A DNA stretch of 64,000 bases, taken from Luscinia megarhynchos. Lineage: Eukaryota > Chordata > Aves > Passeriformes > Turdidae. The notes beneath the pieces are model-generated. The model did not search any database. It was given only the letters and a program-made list of their open reading frames with translations, and was not told where the DNA came from. The translations under genes and the position numbers were made by a program. Within the stretch, counting starts at the first letter, position 1. Each line of letters opens with the position of its first letter. Of the stretch, positions 39,101 through 54,100 are shown piece after piece. The DNA is taken from the NCBI GenBank assembly GCA_034336665.1, contig CM067592.1:31588942-31652941 (forward strand). The letters run 5' to 3'.

Positions 39101-42100
39101 GTTGAAGCTTTTAAATTATCTTATGCTCTCAAATAAGTGATGGAATTGTTACAATAACTCTCAGAATTGTAGTGCTTACAGAAAGCAGTTATGTGACTTA
39201 GAAAATTCATGTCCTTTCCAATTCTGTGCATCTTCTGTCTCAATTACTTCTATGACTTCAGTTAGTTTTAATTGAAATACTTTAGTAGCTTGAAATGAAA
39301 TCTGGCAGATCACTTATCCCACTGTCCTTGATCTAGAAAGGGATTAAAAGAAAGCTTTTGATTTCTCACATTTTCTCCCTTTTTAAAAGATTTCCTAAAT
39401 TCATCAAGTGCCACATCTCCGATATTGAATGCTCAGAGTAAAGCAACTGCTGGGCAGAAGGCTGTTCTAGTGAATGAAGGAAAACAGAGCATCCTGTGTA
39501 CTCACTGAAGAAGAAAGTAGTTTACTTTTTGGTATTCAATGAGGGTGGCATTGTGTATACTAGGTCCATGTCTATCTAATAAGTTCTATCTACAAGTGGA
39601 TTGATGTTTATTTTTGTCCCTTCCTTCTGTGATGGTACTGGTCTGCCTTTAGTGATGTTAATTTTTTGACTATGCCATGACCAGGAAGTACCTTGTTTTC
39701 CTTGCCAGTTGATGCCACAATAAGTCAGTTATTTATGCCAATTAAGAATGTATCATCAAATTACTCAAGTGCATTGCTGTCTTTCTGTTACGCTCATGAA
39801 CGAATCTGGGAATATATTGATGAAATCATGTGTAATGACAGCATCTTTTAGTGTAAGTTGGCTTGTATTTTTGCTTAGAGCACTGTTAGGGCATCAGCAT
39901 TGTAACAGTGACAACGCTGTATTACTTTTATGGTGCTTATTTGCATTTAGCAGAGTAATGAGTAAGGATTCAGTTTCTAAGGGAGTTTGTGTGTGAGGGG
40001 GTGTGTGTGGGTGTATATTTGCGCACAAGTGTAACTAAAGCAGTATACTACATTGTACCTTTTTTGAATCAAATGTCTATTTATTGCAAGAACTACCAAC
40101 AGAGACAAGATAGCAGGAATTTCTTTGAATAGAGAATTATACGTGGAATATACATGGAATTTATTTTTTTTTTTTACTATAATACATTTACTTGTTGATC
40201 ATATCTCATGCTGCAACATTAAGGAATTGAGGGGACAGGGGAAATACTCTTGTTTGCTGATGACGTCTGTTTAAAAAAACAGCCTGGTCAAGCCACCTAC
40301 AGCCGTCTTAAGAAATTTTTACTTGTTAATTAGATGTTATAAGTGCATACTGTCTGTGAGTGACTTCTGTGAACTTGAAAATAACACCAGTATTATTTTA
40401 AGAACCTGGGGTGTCAAGTTTTCTTGTGAGTTACTGATCAGTCTCCTGGTGACATTTTAGGTTCTTGAAAAGCACAGCACCTCAGATTCTCTAAAGAGTA
40501 AAAGTATTTTTTGTTGTGACTACTCAGCAGGTCTGTTATGAAGAGAATACCTCTTATTTAGGAATGCGACTGGAAAACACAAGGAAACATTGGCACAGTA
40601 GGATCAGGAGCGTCTGAACTGACAGTATGCAGCAGCGTAAGTTTAAAAGTCTTGTGAGACATAAGAAAGAAGCAAGTCTTGTCACTTGAGTGTGAAGTGT
40701 ATATGTCAGCTTGGTAAAAGACTTCAGCTGCTTAGTTGGAAGTGTACTAGTCTATCCTAGATGTTAGGGGAGCCCAGAACAATCCACTGGAAAAAATTTC
40801 TTGCAGGCTTTTTCAGTGCTTATACCAGCGAGACAGGTTATTTAATGCGTTCCCCTGCTGTGTAGTATTCTGATTTTCAAACAAATTTTTCCAGCCTGGC
40901 AATCATGTGTTTTGAAATACTCAATTCATGTCACAGAAAGTTATTGGTATGTGATTATTATAGAGTTCTTACTAAAAATTAACAGTGAACCAATTGCACC
41001 TTCTGTCTTCCCAACTATTTTATTTTCCCACTTGGGGATGTGGACTGATTAAAGAACTAGAATGAGGGTTTGTATCCTGTATTTTTGTAGTGACAATTGG
41101 AGAGGCTGTTTGGATTAAGTGTGAAGAGATTGGGGTTTGTGGGTTTATTTTTCTGCTCTGGGGGTATTCTCTTCCAGATTTGACAAGATGAATAATAATA
41201 ACTCAAAAATAATTTGTAATGCTAGAAAGATTTAAGATGTGATAGGAACACTTAACAGTAGTTAACATGCTTAGAAATAAATACAGTGGAACATCAAAAA
41301 GAGTACTGATTTCAATTGCAGGTAACTGAGGTTATTGATTTTTGAATTTATGTTAAAGAGGAGAAGTTTTTCAGTTTATCCTTGTCCTCAACACAGTGCA
41401 TGATACACTTCTAAACAAAAAACTAAGCTTACTTTTAAATTTAATACCCAAACTCTTATGAATGTATAGTTTCTGTGAGATAAAAAAAGAAAAAAGATGC
41501 TGTTTATGTTTTTGGTACTTGTTTCACTGCTAATTTAAAAGTTTTACTTTAGTAAATTTAGTATCATTATTTCAAAAAAAAGATGTCAGCTAATTCTCCT
41601 TGATAAAGCAGTATAAAAAATTCAAAAGATTCTATGGTTCTAAGTTTCCATTAGACAAATAACTATAATATTGATACCGTTTAGGTACTTCTGATACCAA
41701 ATAGGCAATGAAATGTTTATGCTTAGAATTCCCTTCCAAAAAGAAGATAAAATGTTTTAAATAAGAATATTTGACTTTTCCTACTTGTAAGTCAGAGACG
41801 TTCTTTGTTTTTTGGTTTCTGCTGATGTTTTAGAAATTCACAGCTTCACTTGAAAGCAAATACTCATGCTGTAGCTAGTTATGCCATGTATCATTTGTTA
41901 GTGGCTTTTGTCAGTGTTTCTGAGTTTGTGCTATTAGAAATCAGTAAGAAAAAGTCCAGTTTACTTTGCAAACAGCACAATCAAAGCCTAGGGTAGTCTG
42001 CATTTCTGTTTCTTTCAGTACGATGAGCTACAATCACTTTCACTGTGGGATAAGGGGAAAAATGTCACTTTTCAGGGAATACACAATGTGCTCTTTTTTT

Positions 42101-45100
42101 TTTTGCAGAGTATTTTTGTTCTTGCAGGTAAACTTAATTGCAGGGTGAGCATCTTTATCTGACATAAGATATGTTGTATATAATGAGTAATTCTTGCTAG
42201 TTTTCAAATGACATCTGTATACTGCCTTTGTATAAGATCTCAGCTGTTTAAGGTACACTCTTGCTGGCCTCTTGAGCTGTTAACGTGCACTTGAGTATGC
42301 TGAATGTTCTTTGGGTAAACTGAAGATTGATACATCCCAGGCCTTGACAGCTGCAGAGTTTTTCTGTGCCAACTTCAGACAGTGTAAGTAAGCAGTCTTT
42401 TTTTTCCATAGAAATTGTTTGGCTCCCAAGGCTGTGCAGGGAAAAGCTTTACCAAATCCATGAATTCTGCCAAGAGCTTAAAAAGACTCTTTCAACTTCT
42501 TTTCATCTTAAACCTTAATAATTTCTAACTAATACTCATTCCATTATGCAAAATGCTTAATTGATCGTATTACTTAGCTTTAAATGCAATAGCTATTAAA
42601 ATGTTTGAGATGTTAAAGATAAGAAAGTCACATATGGTAACTTAACATTCTTTGACTACTTTCTTAGCAATATTTTATTGTCATAATGAAAATTTTTGTA
42701 CATTTCTGTGTAAACTTTCTTTTTGTGAAATAAAGTTCTCATATTTTTAACTTCGGATGGAGTTATGGTTTTTTGTTGGTTTGATTTTTTTTTATTGTTC
42801 TTTACTGGTAACGTTATTTGAAGATGCATTTGCATCCTTATTCTTTTGGCTGAAGTACACTTAGGCAGGACATTGCATGATTTTGTGTGCATTTAGAGAA
42901 GTTAAAGTACATATTGAATACATAGAGAAAGCCATATTATTTAATTTAGAGTATCTTTTGATATAATTGTGGCATTGCTTTATAGTTCCATGTGCTCATT
43001 CATAATTTGCACTAGTAACTTTAAATATCAGTTTGTCATAATCTAAAATAAACAACCTGTATTGAAATATTGTTGTTTTGCGATTTTGAAATTCCAATGA
43101 CTTTTCACTTTCCATAGGGTTTGTGAAGGCTTTGGTTTGTATTTTATGGTCGTGGTTGTTGTTATTTGTTTATCATTTAATGGACACCTTTTACACTGTT
43201 CGGTGTTTTTTTGAAGTTTGCTTAGTGCACATTCAATACTCCTTATTGCAAAGAATATTTTTTATTTTACAGTTAGGATGAGTTTCTAAAGATTATTTCA
43301 TCTACTGTTCTTTTAGCATAGACAGAAGTGTTGTAGAACTTAGTTATGTAGGGAGTGGCAATTTCACTAACATGAGTACAAGTTTGTGGCTGATTTTACT
43401 CTTCTTTGGACAACTTAAAATAGTCTGTGGAATAGTTAGAGGTTAAATTGAACAGCAGTTAAAAGAGATGGTTTGTACCCGAGTGTGTGTGTTCTCATTA
43501 GGAATGTTTGTTGAAACTTCATATTTTGTATTTATATTATCAAAGGGAGATTTGGCAAAGTTTAGCTAGAAATTCAGTTGTCAGAGGCTCAATACATGCT
43601 CTATACTGAGCAAAACTTGTGGGAGGATGTGAAGACCTCCCTCTTATTGCACATATATATAGTACATATTTGTTCATTAGGAACTATTCAGTACTTTTTG
43701 CTGTTGTTTTCCATTTTTTGGCTTTTCTTTTTGTAATAGAGGAAGGCTGTGCTTAGAAATATTGTCTGAAGGTTGTGTGCTCTTCCATGTTTTTAGGATG
43801 CCTCAAACTATTTCCTACTGGGACCTGAAATGTTTACAAATCTGCATGGTAGGACAAAAAGCAGACACCGCTTCTTGCAGGGAGTCTCATGGTGTTTGAT
43901 AGTGCTTCTTAGAGTCATATGGAAACCTAAGGGTCTCAGCTTTTCTAATATATATTTAAAAAAAAAGGCAGCAGAAGACACGCAACAGCTACTTCTGTAG
44001 TTTCGTGTTGAGGATGGTAAAGGAGAAGGTTAAGGAAGCATGCTTAAAAGCAAATCCAACACTTCAAACAGGCAAACAAAACTAACTAAACAAGCTAAAC
44101 ATAGCTCATGAGGTCCTCAGTTAGCGTAAGAAACTTTTGGCTGTTTGCTTGACTCAAGATTTCTGAGTGTTTTCACGTACAGTACTATTAGCACTTTGTT
44201 CTGTTGGGTCTTCTCTCTGCAGTAATATCTTGGTCTCTAGACTAATTTCTTAGTGATTTATGGTACTTTAGTATAAAATACACAATGAATTCTGTATTAA
44301 ATATGTCAAAATGCTCAAACACGATTACCATGTCATTTCTGCTCTCCATATTTCTGATCAGTTGAGTGATTTGAATCAGAATTATTTTAAAATTGGAGTA
44401 GAGACAGTGGTTTATTCCACTATTATGATTCGAAGATTTCCTTATGCTGAAAAGCTGCAAGTCTGGTGAGGAGTGTAGAACTCAAGTCCTATGAGGAGTG
44501 GCTGAGAGGGCTGGGGGTGTTTAGCCTGGGGAGCAGGAGGCTCAGGGGTGACCTTATCACTTTACAGCTTCCTGGAAGGAGGGTGCAGGTGGGAGAGGGT
44601 CAGTCTCTTCTCACAGGCGACCAGCAACTGGACAAGAGGACACAGGCTTAAACTGTGTCAGGAGAGGTGTAGGTTGAACATTAGGAAGAATTTCTTCACA
44701 GAAAGCATGACTGGGCATTGCAATGGGCTGCCCAAGGTGGTGGTGCAGTCACTGTCCCTGAAGGTGTTTAAGCCAAGACTGGATTGGCATTCAGTGCTGT
44801 GGTCTGTCTGATGGTGTTTGGTTGTAGGTTGGACTGCATGATCTCAGAGATTGTTTCCAGCCTAGATGATTCTGTGAAAGTAGTGTCGTTTCGGCTAGAA
44901 TGACAACTGTTTAATGTCCCTTGAAATAATTAAAAAGAAATCACATTTTCTTTGCTATTGTTTAGATAGATTTAGTCTGGCTTTGTGGCTTGATTTTTGT
45001 GCATTTGTTTTGTTTGTTTACTGACCTGACTTACCAGCATAAACACAAATGTTTTTAGATGTTAAAATTACTCTCAATCTGGCTTCTTGTGGATCCTAAT

Positions 45101-48100
45101 GCTTTTTGGAAGCCTGCAGCAGTTCTTCCAAATCTGGAAAACATTTTTATTTTTCATTCTGTTTCTGCTTGAGAAGAAGCAGTAGGTCATGCCTGGATCA
45201 CAGTCTGCACACATTGTAACTCTTCAGATAATCTGGAAAGGCATTTTTGGGAGATGGTGTCTTTTATTTTGAGGACGTGAAACAAGTGCACACTTTTTAT
45301 TGTCCTTCCCTCTGATACATAAAAGTTCAGTATACTAAGTGTGTAAGGTGATAGCATGAAATGAAGGGTTGTACTTTTTTTCTTTTTACTCAGTAACCCA
45401 ATTAATATGGTGCTTAGTGTTTATCTTTTAACTTAATTCTGAGCTGAAAGTTAACCTATTTTTAATGCTTGTACTGAACAAAGACTTGGATACTGATGCA
45501 AATTCATTTGAGTTATTAATTATATGGTGTACTGTTCAGGTTTTGTGTTACCTTTCTTCAAAAATGAATGCAGTGCACCATAATCCAGTTAGCTACTTGT
45601 TTGCATGCAAAAGGGTCACTCTTGGTTTTGAAGAGTGCTTACACGAGTAACCCAAATTGGTTAGGGCAGGACTGCAGGTTTTTCACGTGTTTTAAAAACA
45701 TCTTGTTCCTCTTTTCTTTCTGCACAGCTTTTTTTTTTGTTTGTTTGTTTTTTGTTAATTGTTTGATTTTGTTTGGAAATTCAAGATACACAGTCAGCAT
45801 TTTAAAAGCTGTGTATAACCTGTGAAAGACAGTAATTGAAATTTTTCTGCTTTTCAGAAAGATGAACTCTTTCTGGTTTAGTGCATTTTGCATAAGCAGA
45901 TAATGGCCTTGAGTTACAAGATCTTTTTGGCAATTTGGTTTTTAACATTTAGATTTGACATTAGAAAGAATTTCTTGTCAGGCACTGGAACAGACTTCTC
46001 AGGAAAGTGCCATCCCTGGCGGTATTTAAAAGCCATGTGGACATCACATGTAGGGATTAGTGGTGGATGTAGCAATGTTAGGTTAATGGATGGATGCCTT
46101 GACCAGAAATGTCTTTTCCAGTCTAAATGATTCTCTATTTCCAAAACACTAGTAGACATAGCTGCACTCTAATTATTTTTGCCAGTTGAATGTGCCTAGA
46201 TGCCAGTATGATGGTTTGGCTTATTAGTTTGCAATTTTATATTAGACTATTTCAGTAGGTTTCATCCTAGCCTAGGCTATGGTTTACATATTTTCTTCCT
46301 GGTCTTCATTTTTTGCTGGATTGTATTTTTCTACCCTAACATTTTTATATAATTAACATATGGATTTAGATTGTGAAATAACTAATACTGGTGCTTCCAG
46401 TAATAAAATCGTATTGGAATAAGAAGACCCCAGTGAAAAACAACAACTAATGTGTAATAGAAAATATAAATGTGGGAAAGCTTTTAGCTGTTATCTAGTT
46501 TTCACAAACTTGCTGAAGTCTGTTTGTAAAGAACATTGTTTTCTTGGTCTCACTTGATTTTTTTTTTCACAACTTCTATATGCTTCAGGTTAGATGAGTG
46601 TGTGTTAAGAAGACTGTTTTATTGCATATTTTGAAATAAAGAGCTGCATGTGATAAAACTTAATATTGCAATATTAATAGGCAGGTATTCCAGGCTTAGT
46701 ATTTAATAGAAATTGTGTCAGTAATAGTAATAGGTATAGCAAAAGGCAGCCTTGTTTGAATAATATAATTTCTGCTCCCATATGTTGCATTGCATACTAT
46801 TTTAATGTTGATTGTAGGTGTTTGTTTTACTTCAAATTTCTATATGGCTAAAACTTCATTTATTCAAGAGAACTATTTGCTGTGTTTTTGTCATTCATGG
46901 AACAGTGAGCAATTTGCAGGGAATTCTCACCAGAGTAGGGTTTTCTTGGCAATTGTCTTTTGAATATGCTTATTATAACAACTTTTTTTTTTTTTTTTTT
47001 TTTGGTCTGTAAAAGGCATTAAATGTGTAATGTGTTTTTTCTTCTTTTTTCCTGTTTCTAAGGCTGATAAAGAAATTGTGTGGTCTCTTGGAAACATCTC
47101 CAGGTTGAAACCAGTTGTCAGCTTGGTTGTGGAAAGGTGAGTTTGAAGATTTAACATGCTGTTTTAAACCAAAAAGCAACCAAACTCCCCCACTGATATC
47201 ATATTCTTTATCTTTCTAATTGAGAACTATATAGAGTTCTAAAAATGTGTTGAAAAAGTTTAATTGTTAAATGTTGTCAAGAGTGCCTAGAATACATTGC
47301 AAATTTTCTTTTTTTTTGTGCAAGTTGAAGTATACTTTAAAATCTGTCCTCACTGAGATTGCTGTGCTGCAGTTCAAAGCAGTACATTTGTAGTAATATT
47401 TTGTTTTCTTATTTTGTTTGAAAGAGAGGGAAGAGGAAGATTTTCCAGTGTCATAAGCTGTTGGATAAATTATGTTTATCTGAATTCTTGAGGAAGTGAA
47501 AAGCTAAGACTTGCTAATAGGAGAGATAACTGTCATAGGATTATAAAATATGCTGAATTGGAAGAAGTGGGGATCATTGAGTCCTACTCCCTGCTCTACA
47601 CCCCAAGAGTCACAATATGTGCCTGAGAACATTGTACAAATGCTTCTTGAATTCTCTCAGACTGGTGCTGTGACCACTTCCTGGGGAGCTGTTCCAGTGC
47701 CCAGCCACCCTCTGGGGGAGGAACTTTTCCTGACTGCAAGTGCTTCCATCTCCACCAACACAGACAGGAGGGATCTTACTTCTGCTGCTTATTCCTCTGA
47801 GGATAATAACAGTGATGTTTTCTTCGTGATACTTACTATTATCTGATTCCTATAAATGTTAGTTAATTGTCACAGTATGCAGTTGATTGTTTTGTAATGC
47901 TAATATTTATGAATTCAGATTTTTTTGTATGCCAAAGATAAGGAGAATGTGAATGAGTTGGCTGTCAGAATTGAAACACTTAATTATCTTAGAGTGCCAT
48001 GAGTTCCCTCGTCTAAAATGAAAAAGAGGAATTTTTTTAAAAGAAAAAAAAAACGGATTTTAACTTTTTAAAATGGCATGCCAATTTTACTTGGGAAGCT

Positions 48101-51100
48101 TGTTACAGATTCATGAGGGGTCCTGGTTCCTTTGGGTTTCCATTGAGTACTTTGATCTTAGAAGGCATGCTTTGTTGTTCACATCTTTCCTTTCTGGACT
48201 TCGTCTGTACATGTTCTTTCACTTGTGAAGGTATAGCATTAACTTCTTTATCTGGTAGTGCATTTCACAGAATTGTGATATTGTTAGGGTTAGAAGGGAC
48301 TTCGGGAGATCTAGTTTAGCCCCTCTGCCAAGACAGGGTCACCTAAAACAGGTGACACAGAAATGTGTACAGGTGAGTTTTGAGTGCTTCTAGAAAAGGA
48401 AGCTCTACAACCTCCCTAGCAGTCTGTTCCAGTGCTCTGCCACCCTCAGTGTAAAGTTCTGCCGTATGTTGAGGCACCACTGAAAAGAGTGTGGCCTCAT
48501 CCTCCTGACACCCACCTTTGAGATACTTACATGTATTGATGACCAGTATTGATATATTGATCCCCTCTCTGTCACTGTTTTTTATAGCCGTGTATCCTGT
48601 TCTGCCTAGCATAAAGTGACGAAAATTTTTGCCCAAAAATACAGTGTAATCATGTAATTGGAGCTAACATTCTATAGGATTCATATCCAGAGGAAGACAG
48701 TGATAGTATAAGGACATTATTTTTCAGTCAGATGTTATTGGGAGGTTTACATATGGTTGCTAGTGATCATAGATATCAAGTAACTGCTGCCTTTGTACTG
48801 GGACACTTAACTGCAGAGAGTAGTAGCTTGGCTGTTGAGGCAGTATACTATTTTTACTATTGTTTTCATGTTTGATTTGGGAAATAATTTTAATATATGA
48901 TGAAGACTGATGCACAAATTCATATCATCCTTCATTTATGTTGAAATGCAAAATCATAATGATTTATTTCCATAGAATTTGGTCATGTTTTCATGAGGAC
49001 TTTGGTGGTAGAATTCATCTTCCTTCACAAAACATGAAAAAATTATTGAACTGCTTAAAATATATAAATACAATATTTAATATATTTAAACACACATTAC
49101 ATGTATATAGGCACAGTTATATTGAAAATGTTAAAAAATTTTATCATCCTAACCACATTTTATAGATAGCTGAACAATGTGGAAAATTGCAGTTCTTTTA
49201 CCTGAAGCTTAAGAAGGCAGAAGCAGGTGTTCAGGCTTATTAACATTCTTTATTTATGTTATATATAAAAATTATCAGGATATTTGAATGAATTGAAGTG
49301 TAGAGATGCAAGAAAGCATATATTTAAATAATGGTCAATTAATGAATTATTTGGAGTTCTTGAATTGGGTGCCTATAGAAGATACAGTCTCTCTTCTTTG
49401 TTTATTATTCTTTATGTATAGGAATATTTTTATGCTTAATAGTTGTCCCTTGCTTGAAATTATTTTATGCTTTATTTAGAATAGAAATTGTTAATTTTGT
49501 GTATTATCTTTATTGATGCAATGAATATGGTGCTCCTTTATACACCTTAATGCACAAAAGCAAGATAATCAGCTGAATTTTTTGTATGTGTTTTGTACTG
49601 TATGGAGGCTGGTGATTGGTATATGAAGCCCTGCCAACATATGTCTGTTAACGTGCTTGTCTAGTTCTTTTATGTCCTCTACTCTTTTAGAATTACACTA
49701 ATGCTTTAGAACCTTTTTGAACTCGAGGCTGTACATGTATATCACAGCTTTTCCATGCTTCTCTGAATTATGGAATTAAGAAAGAAGAAATTGCTTCCAC
49801 AGCATCTTTTTAGGTGTTATCATTACTCCTGAGAATCCTGGAATAGGTTTGAATAAAAACCATTCGGTATATAGGAGTTTTATTAATCACAACTTTGAAC
49901 TTTGGGGTTGCTTTGATTTGACAGATGGAGCAGTAGTGTGTATTTTTCGCTATAATTGATGTAGCTTCATCTCTTTTGCCTGAGAATGGTCTAATTGCCG
50001 CTTTGGAAATAGTTTCTAGCCCAGCTTTACCTGTGAACCTTCTGCACAACCACATTACAGCCCCATATATTCTATCCTAACTTTTTCTGTTATTACTTTC
50101 CATAATGATTTCCTCAGTAGCTTCAGTTTCATGGCTGTACTTCTGAATCATATACATCCTTTCAGAAAAGTTTTTGTCTTATTCCTTGCCTCATAGGAGA
50201 TTATATAAATAATACGTTTATTTTATGTTAATATCAGTTTGTCTTAGTTCCAATGCATTGATTAGCTTTAAAGGAAATCTGCTATCTACCATTGCTGCTT
50301 TTCAGAAAATTACAGGACAATAGATTTTCTGGCTTTGTTAATCTGGGAAAAGTACGTGGGTTGAAAGAATTTAAAACAGGGGGTGATCAAATAACTGTTA
50401 TAAGCCAGATGATCCTGAAGCATGTCACTTGGGAGGATCTGTGCTGTTTGCAGCCCATTTTTCTATGTTATACACAGTTATATCAAATGACTTGGAAATT
50501 GAAAATTTACACTGAAATCTGATAAAAACCATTTAAGTTTTATAGAATTTTTTTTCCTTCTCATCTATATTAGGAACAATAGAGGCCAAATCATATTCAA
50601 GTTCAGAACTTTTTCTGTCTTGGGCTTCTTATGAGATTTTGAGATAGAATGAGATGGATTTAAACCTTCTTTTGTTTTTTCTTGTGACAGGGATGCCACC
50701 AGTGTTTGAATAGCTTCATTTTTGTGTTCTCTTTCCACCAAAAGTTCCATAACCAAGAAACTTTCATTCCCCACCAAATCTTTGTTGGAGACTGCCTGAG
50801 GTTATATAACCAGATAAGTAGTGGAAGCAGACAGAATCTAAGAAAGCACAAGCATGCATACCCTCCCAGATCACATAATATATATATGTGAACATATATA
50901 CATATTCATGTATGTATGAAGAATCAAACGATATTGTCCAGTGGATTTCAGTCATTAAATTGATGAAAGAGACAGCTAGGCTTTCTTCAGGAAATTACAG
51001 TGATGAGAATAAAAAGTTGCAGGTCAAAATGCTCACTTAGAACCTTACGACTTACACCACAGATATATGAGATAAAGAAAAGAAAGTACATATTAGGAGG

Positions 51101-54100
51101 AATTGGAAGGGCAGTACTAGCTTTACAGTAATGTAATTTATATTTATAGCATTAGACAAATCCTTATAATATCTTTTTCAGAACAAACCAGGAAAATATA
51201 TAACTGGGGGAGTGTATGGGGAAATTACCAGTACCTTGCTGTTATTTGTCTGTTATTTTCAAATGCTTTTGTGGCCCCAAAATAGAAAGTCTCCTGCCCT
51301 AAAATTGTAAAAATGTAACTTGTACTTTTTTATGGCTATGCTGCTGATTCCTGTAATACACCAATGATATTATACTTTTCAGCAGTCTTTGCAGTTCTTG
51401 CTGGATAACTGTAACTATATTCCCAATTTAATATTCAGATATAAACAAAAAATTATCTTTACTGTGCAAATGAGAAATGCCTTTGGGATATGTAAAAGCC
51501 TCCAGGTATTTTAAACAAGCCATTGTAAAACTACTACTCATGTTAGTATACTTTCCAGCTACTTTAAATACTATTGATCTCAGTATTATGTAAAGAGTAT
51601 GCTATTTCTAGTTTGCTGCCTTTTGAAAGATTTTTTTTTTATGACTTTAAAAAAAGGTGCTAGAAAATAGCTCTTATTAAGTAAATGCATGTGTAAACTG
51701 AAATGGAGTTGGGTTCAGATGAGAATCTGAAATGTTTTGAAATATTTTTGTAAACTTCAGAGCTCTGCTTTAAGACTCTTCCTTCTATAGTATTTGAAAG
51801 CTTGACAAGTCAACAGACTGATTTTCCTCTAGGGCTTCCAGCTGACTCTTTAACTTTCTTCTGGAAGGGGGATGTAGCAGGATCTATTAATGATCAAACT
51901 GTGGCAATGATACAAGACTTGGTAAATATGCGTGGGGATTGTAGTATGTGGGTTGATAGCCTACAGATACTTACTTACCTATCTTTGGCAATTCTGCCTT
52001 AGGCAGAGGTTTTTCCACATCTAGATTTCAAGTGTGCTGTGTATTGCAGGTCTTAACAAAGGCAAAGAATGGATTTATCATTTCAGGCCACTCTTAAGAA
52101 ATGGTGGCAACCAGAGTGTTAGTGCCAGTGATTGAGAGTTTTGTTGTTGTTCTTCCTGAGGAGTTACATCTGTCTAAAGGTGAACAGATGGACAAAAATA
52201 TGGCTGAAAAGCAAGAGATCAAAAATAACTGAAGAATTTTTGGAAAGGTAATTGCAGGAGCTTACGCTATGGTTTGTAGCATCGTGTGTATAGCTGATTG
52301 TGGAAGAAGCATAAACAGGTTGACATAAATTCTTCACTGACTGATGATATGCAAATTTACTGAAAATGGCAAGTACTTTTTATGTAAAAGGATAAGTGAA
52401 TGTGCTGTACAAATAAACACTATAGATGCCTACATCAATTGAAAAAATTAAAAATCTGTATCTTTCATCTTTTTGAAGGGATGATGAACATTGTGCAGGA
52501 GCTTTCTTAAAACCCCCTTTCACAAATTAACAGAAAACACAATCACAGGAGGACAGTGATGTAAACAAGATGTAAGCCATTACCATTTTGTCACTTGAAA
52601 TTTAAAATACAATGGACTGCCCAGTTACTATCACTCAATATAGTGGAGAGAATAATAGAGCATAAGAGTACAACCTTTCTGGCTAAGGTCAAATAATTGT
52701 GATTTTCTACAGTTAATGAAAGTTTAATATCCTGTTTCATTAAAAATTCTCAGAACGTTGAACATAAGTCAACATTCCATGGAGAAGAAGGTATTATGCA
52801 GTTTGCATGTGTGCATATCTGCATATCGGAGCACAAAATATTGACATGATAATTGCAGTCAAGCCTGATTGAACAGTGGCCTCTGGGAATTCAGCTGGTG
52901 TTGTACCAACTGGATGGCTGCTCAGGACACAGTTTGAAATGCAAGGTGCAAGTTAGCACTTTATTCAGCACAGGCAGGCATCATTTAAAAATCCTTGGGG
53001 GAAACCCTGGTGATGTGCAGATGTTAAAGCAGTCTGTTCTGAAGTGCTGATATTTTGAACACTGTAAAAGACTAGCGTATTTTAGATGAAAAATGTTTGC
53101 AAAATTACTGGGCAGAAATGCCACTATTTTTTGTACTACTTTAGTGTAAAAATACATTTAGTATTATATGTTTGTTGCTTAAAATAAGGCATCATCATAT
53201 GCTTAGAATGAGTCTTATTCCTTAATACATTATCTAATAAATTAAATCAATTGAGTTAGAGATGGAAGAAAATTTATATTTCTGTAATGATGCATTTTCA
53301 TTTTTATACATATCATGTAATATAGAACTGGCTCTATAGATAATTTTCTAAGGAAACAATTTCATTTAACATTTGTAATTAGATCTTAAATTATTTTTGT
53401 GAAGAAACAAAAATAGGTATGTATATAATTTTTTATAGAAAGTAACTGCTGTTAGAAAAATGCAAAATGTGTGGTATTCATTTAAATTCTTTTTTGCTCT
53501 ATGCTGTCTGAATATTAAAAAAATATTAATTATAAGTATTAAAAGAAAAAAGTAATTATGTATCTCAGTTGCAGTTCATGAAGTGTAAGTATCTTCTAGA
53601 CTCTTAGATGAAATTAAACTCTTGATTAAGTGAAAACTATTTAGCTATATTTTTAAAATCAGTTCTTAATATATGGAAACACAGAGAAGTTTCCACTTGG
53701 AAGATTAAAGCGTAGGCTGTTTCTACTAACCACTGACTCTGCAATCAGAGGGTTGTGACTGTATGCAGTAATTACAATATTGGTGCCATATTTACCATAA
53801 CATTGACAGTTTGTGCTCTACAACTTCACTTTGCACATGGATGATTAATTACCTATTTAATACAAACAGAGAAAGTGTGAATTATTAAAGTCTGTAAAAT
53901 GCTTGAAAGTTGGCGGACAGGGATATAAGGTAATAAAATTAAAGCTGCGTCACACCAACTGATATTTTTTAGCCTTTCTACCTCTGCAGCCTTTTAGAAT
54001 CAATGAAATGTATTTCAGAAGTAACTATGTTTCTAGAGCAGTTTATTGTAGTTAGAGAAACAGTGTTAAAATGCAGCCTTTACTGTTTTACCAAACGCCA

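Larger units (their letters stand above)
30115..47062 (+). other. CNTLN: CNTLN intron 1
   Basis: 16.9 kb between the exon 1 donor (GTACCT) and the exon 2 acceptor. The acceptor is preceded by a long pyrimidine tract (about 47036-47060) and, 60 bp earlier, by 21 Ts (46983-47003). The intron contains several CR1 copies, a nested LTR and T/G-rich low-complexity DNA at about 34.08-34.16 kb and 45.73-45.76 kb. No additional exon is required by comparison with human. A phase-compatible exon-like island at 39390-39508 is discussed under findings. Confidence 0.8.

Noticed and set aside
42109..42144. 36-bp exon candidate with strong acceptor and GTGAGC donor in intron 1
   Set aside because: No counterpart is expected between centlein exons 1 and 2, and the peptide (SIFVLAGKLNCR) is not recognised. 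Probably a cryptic splice pair.
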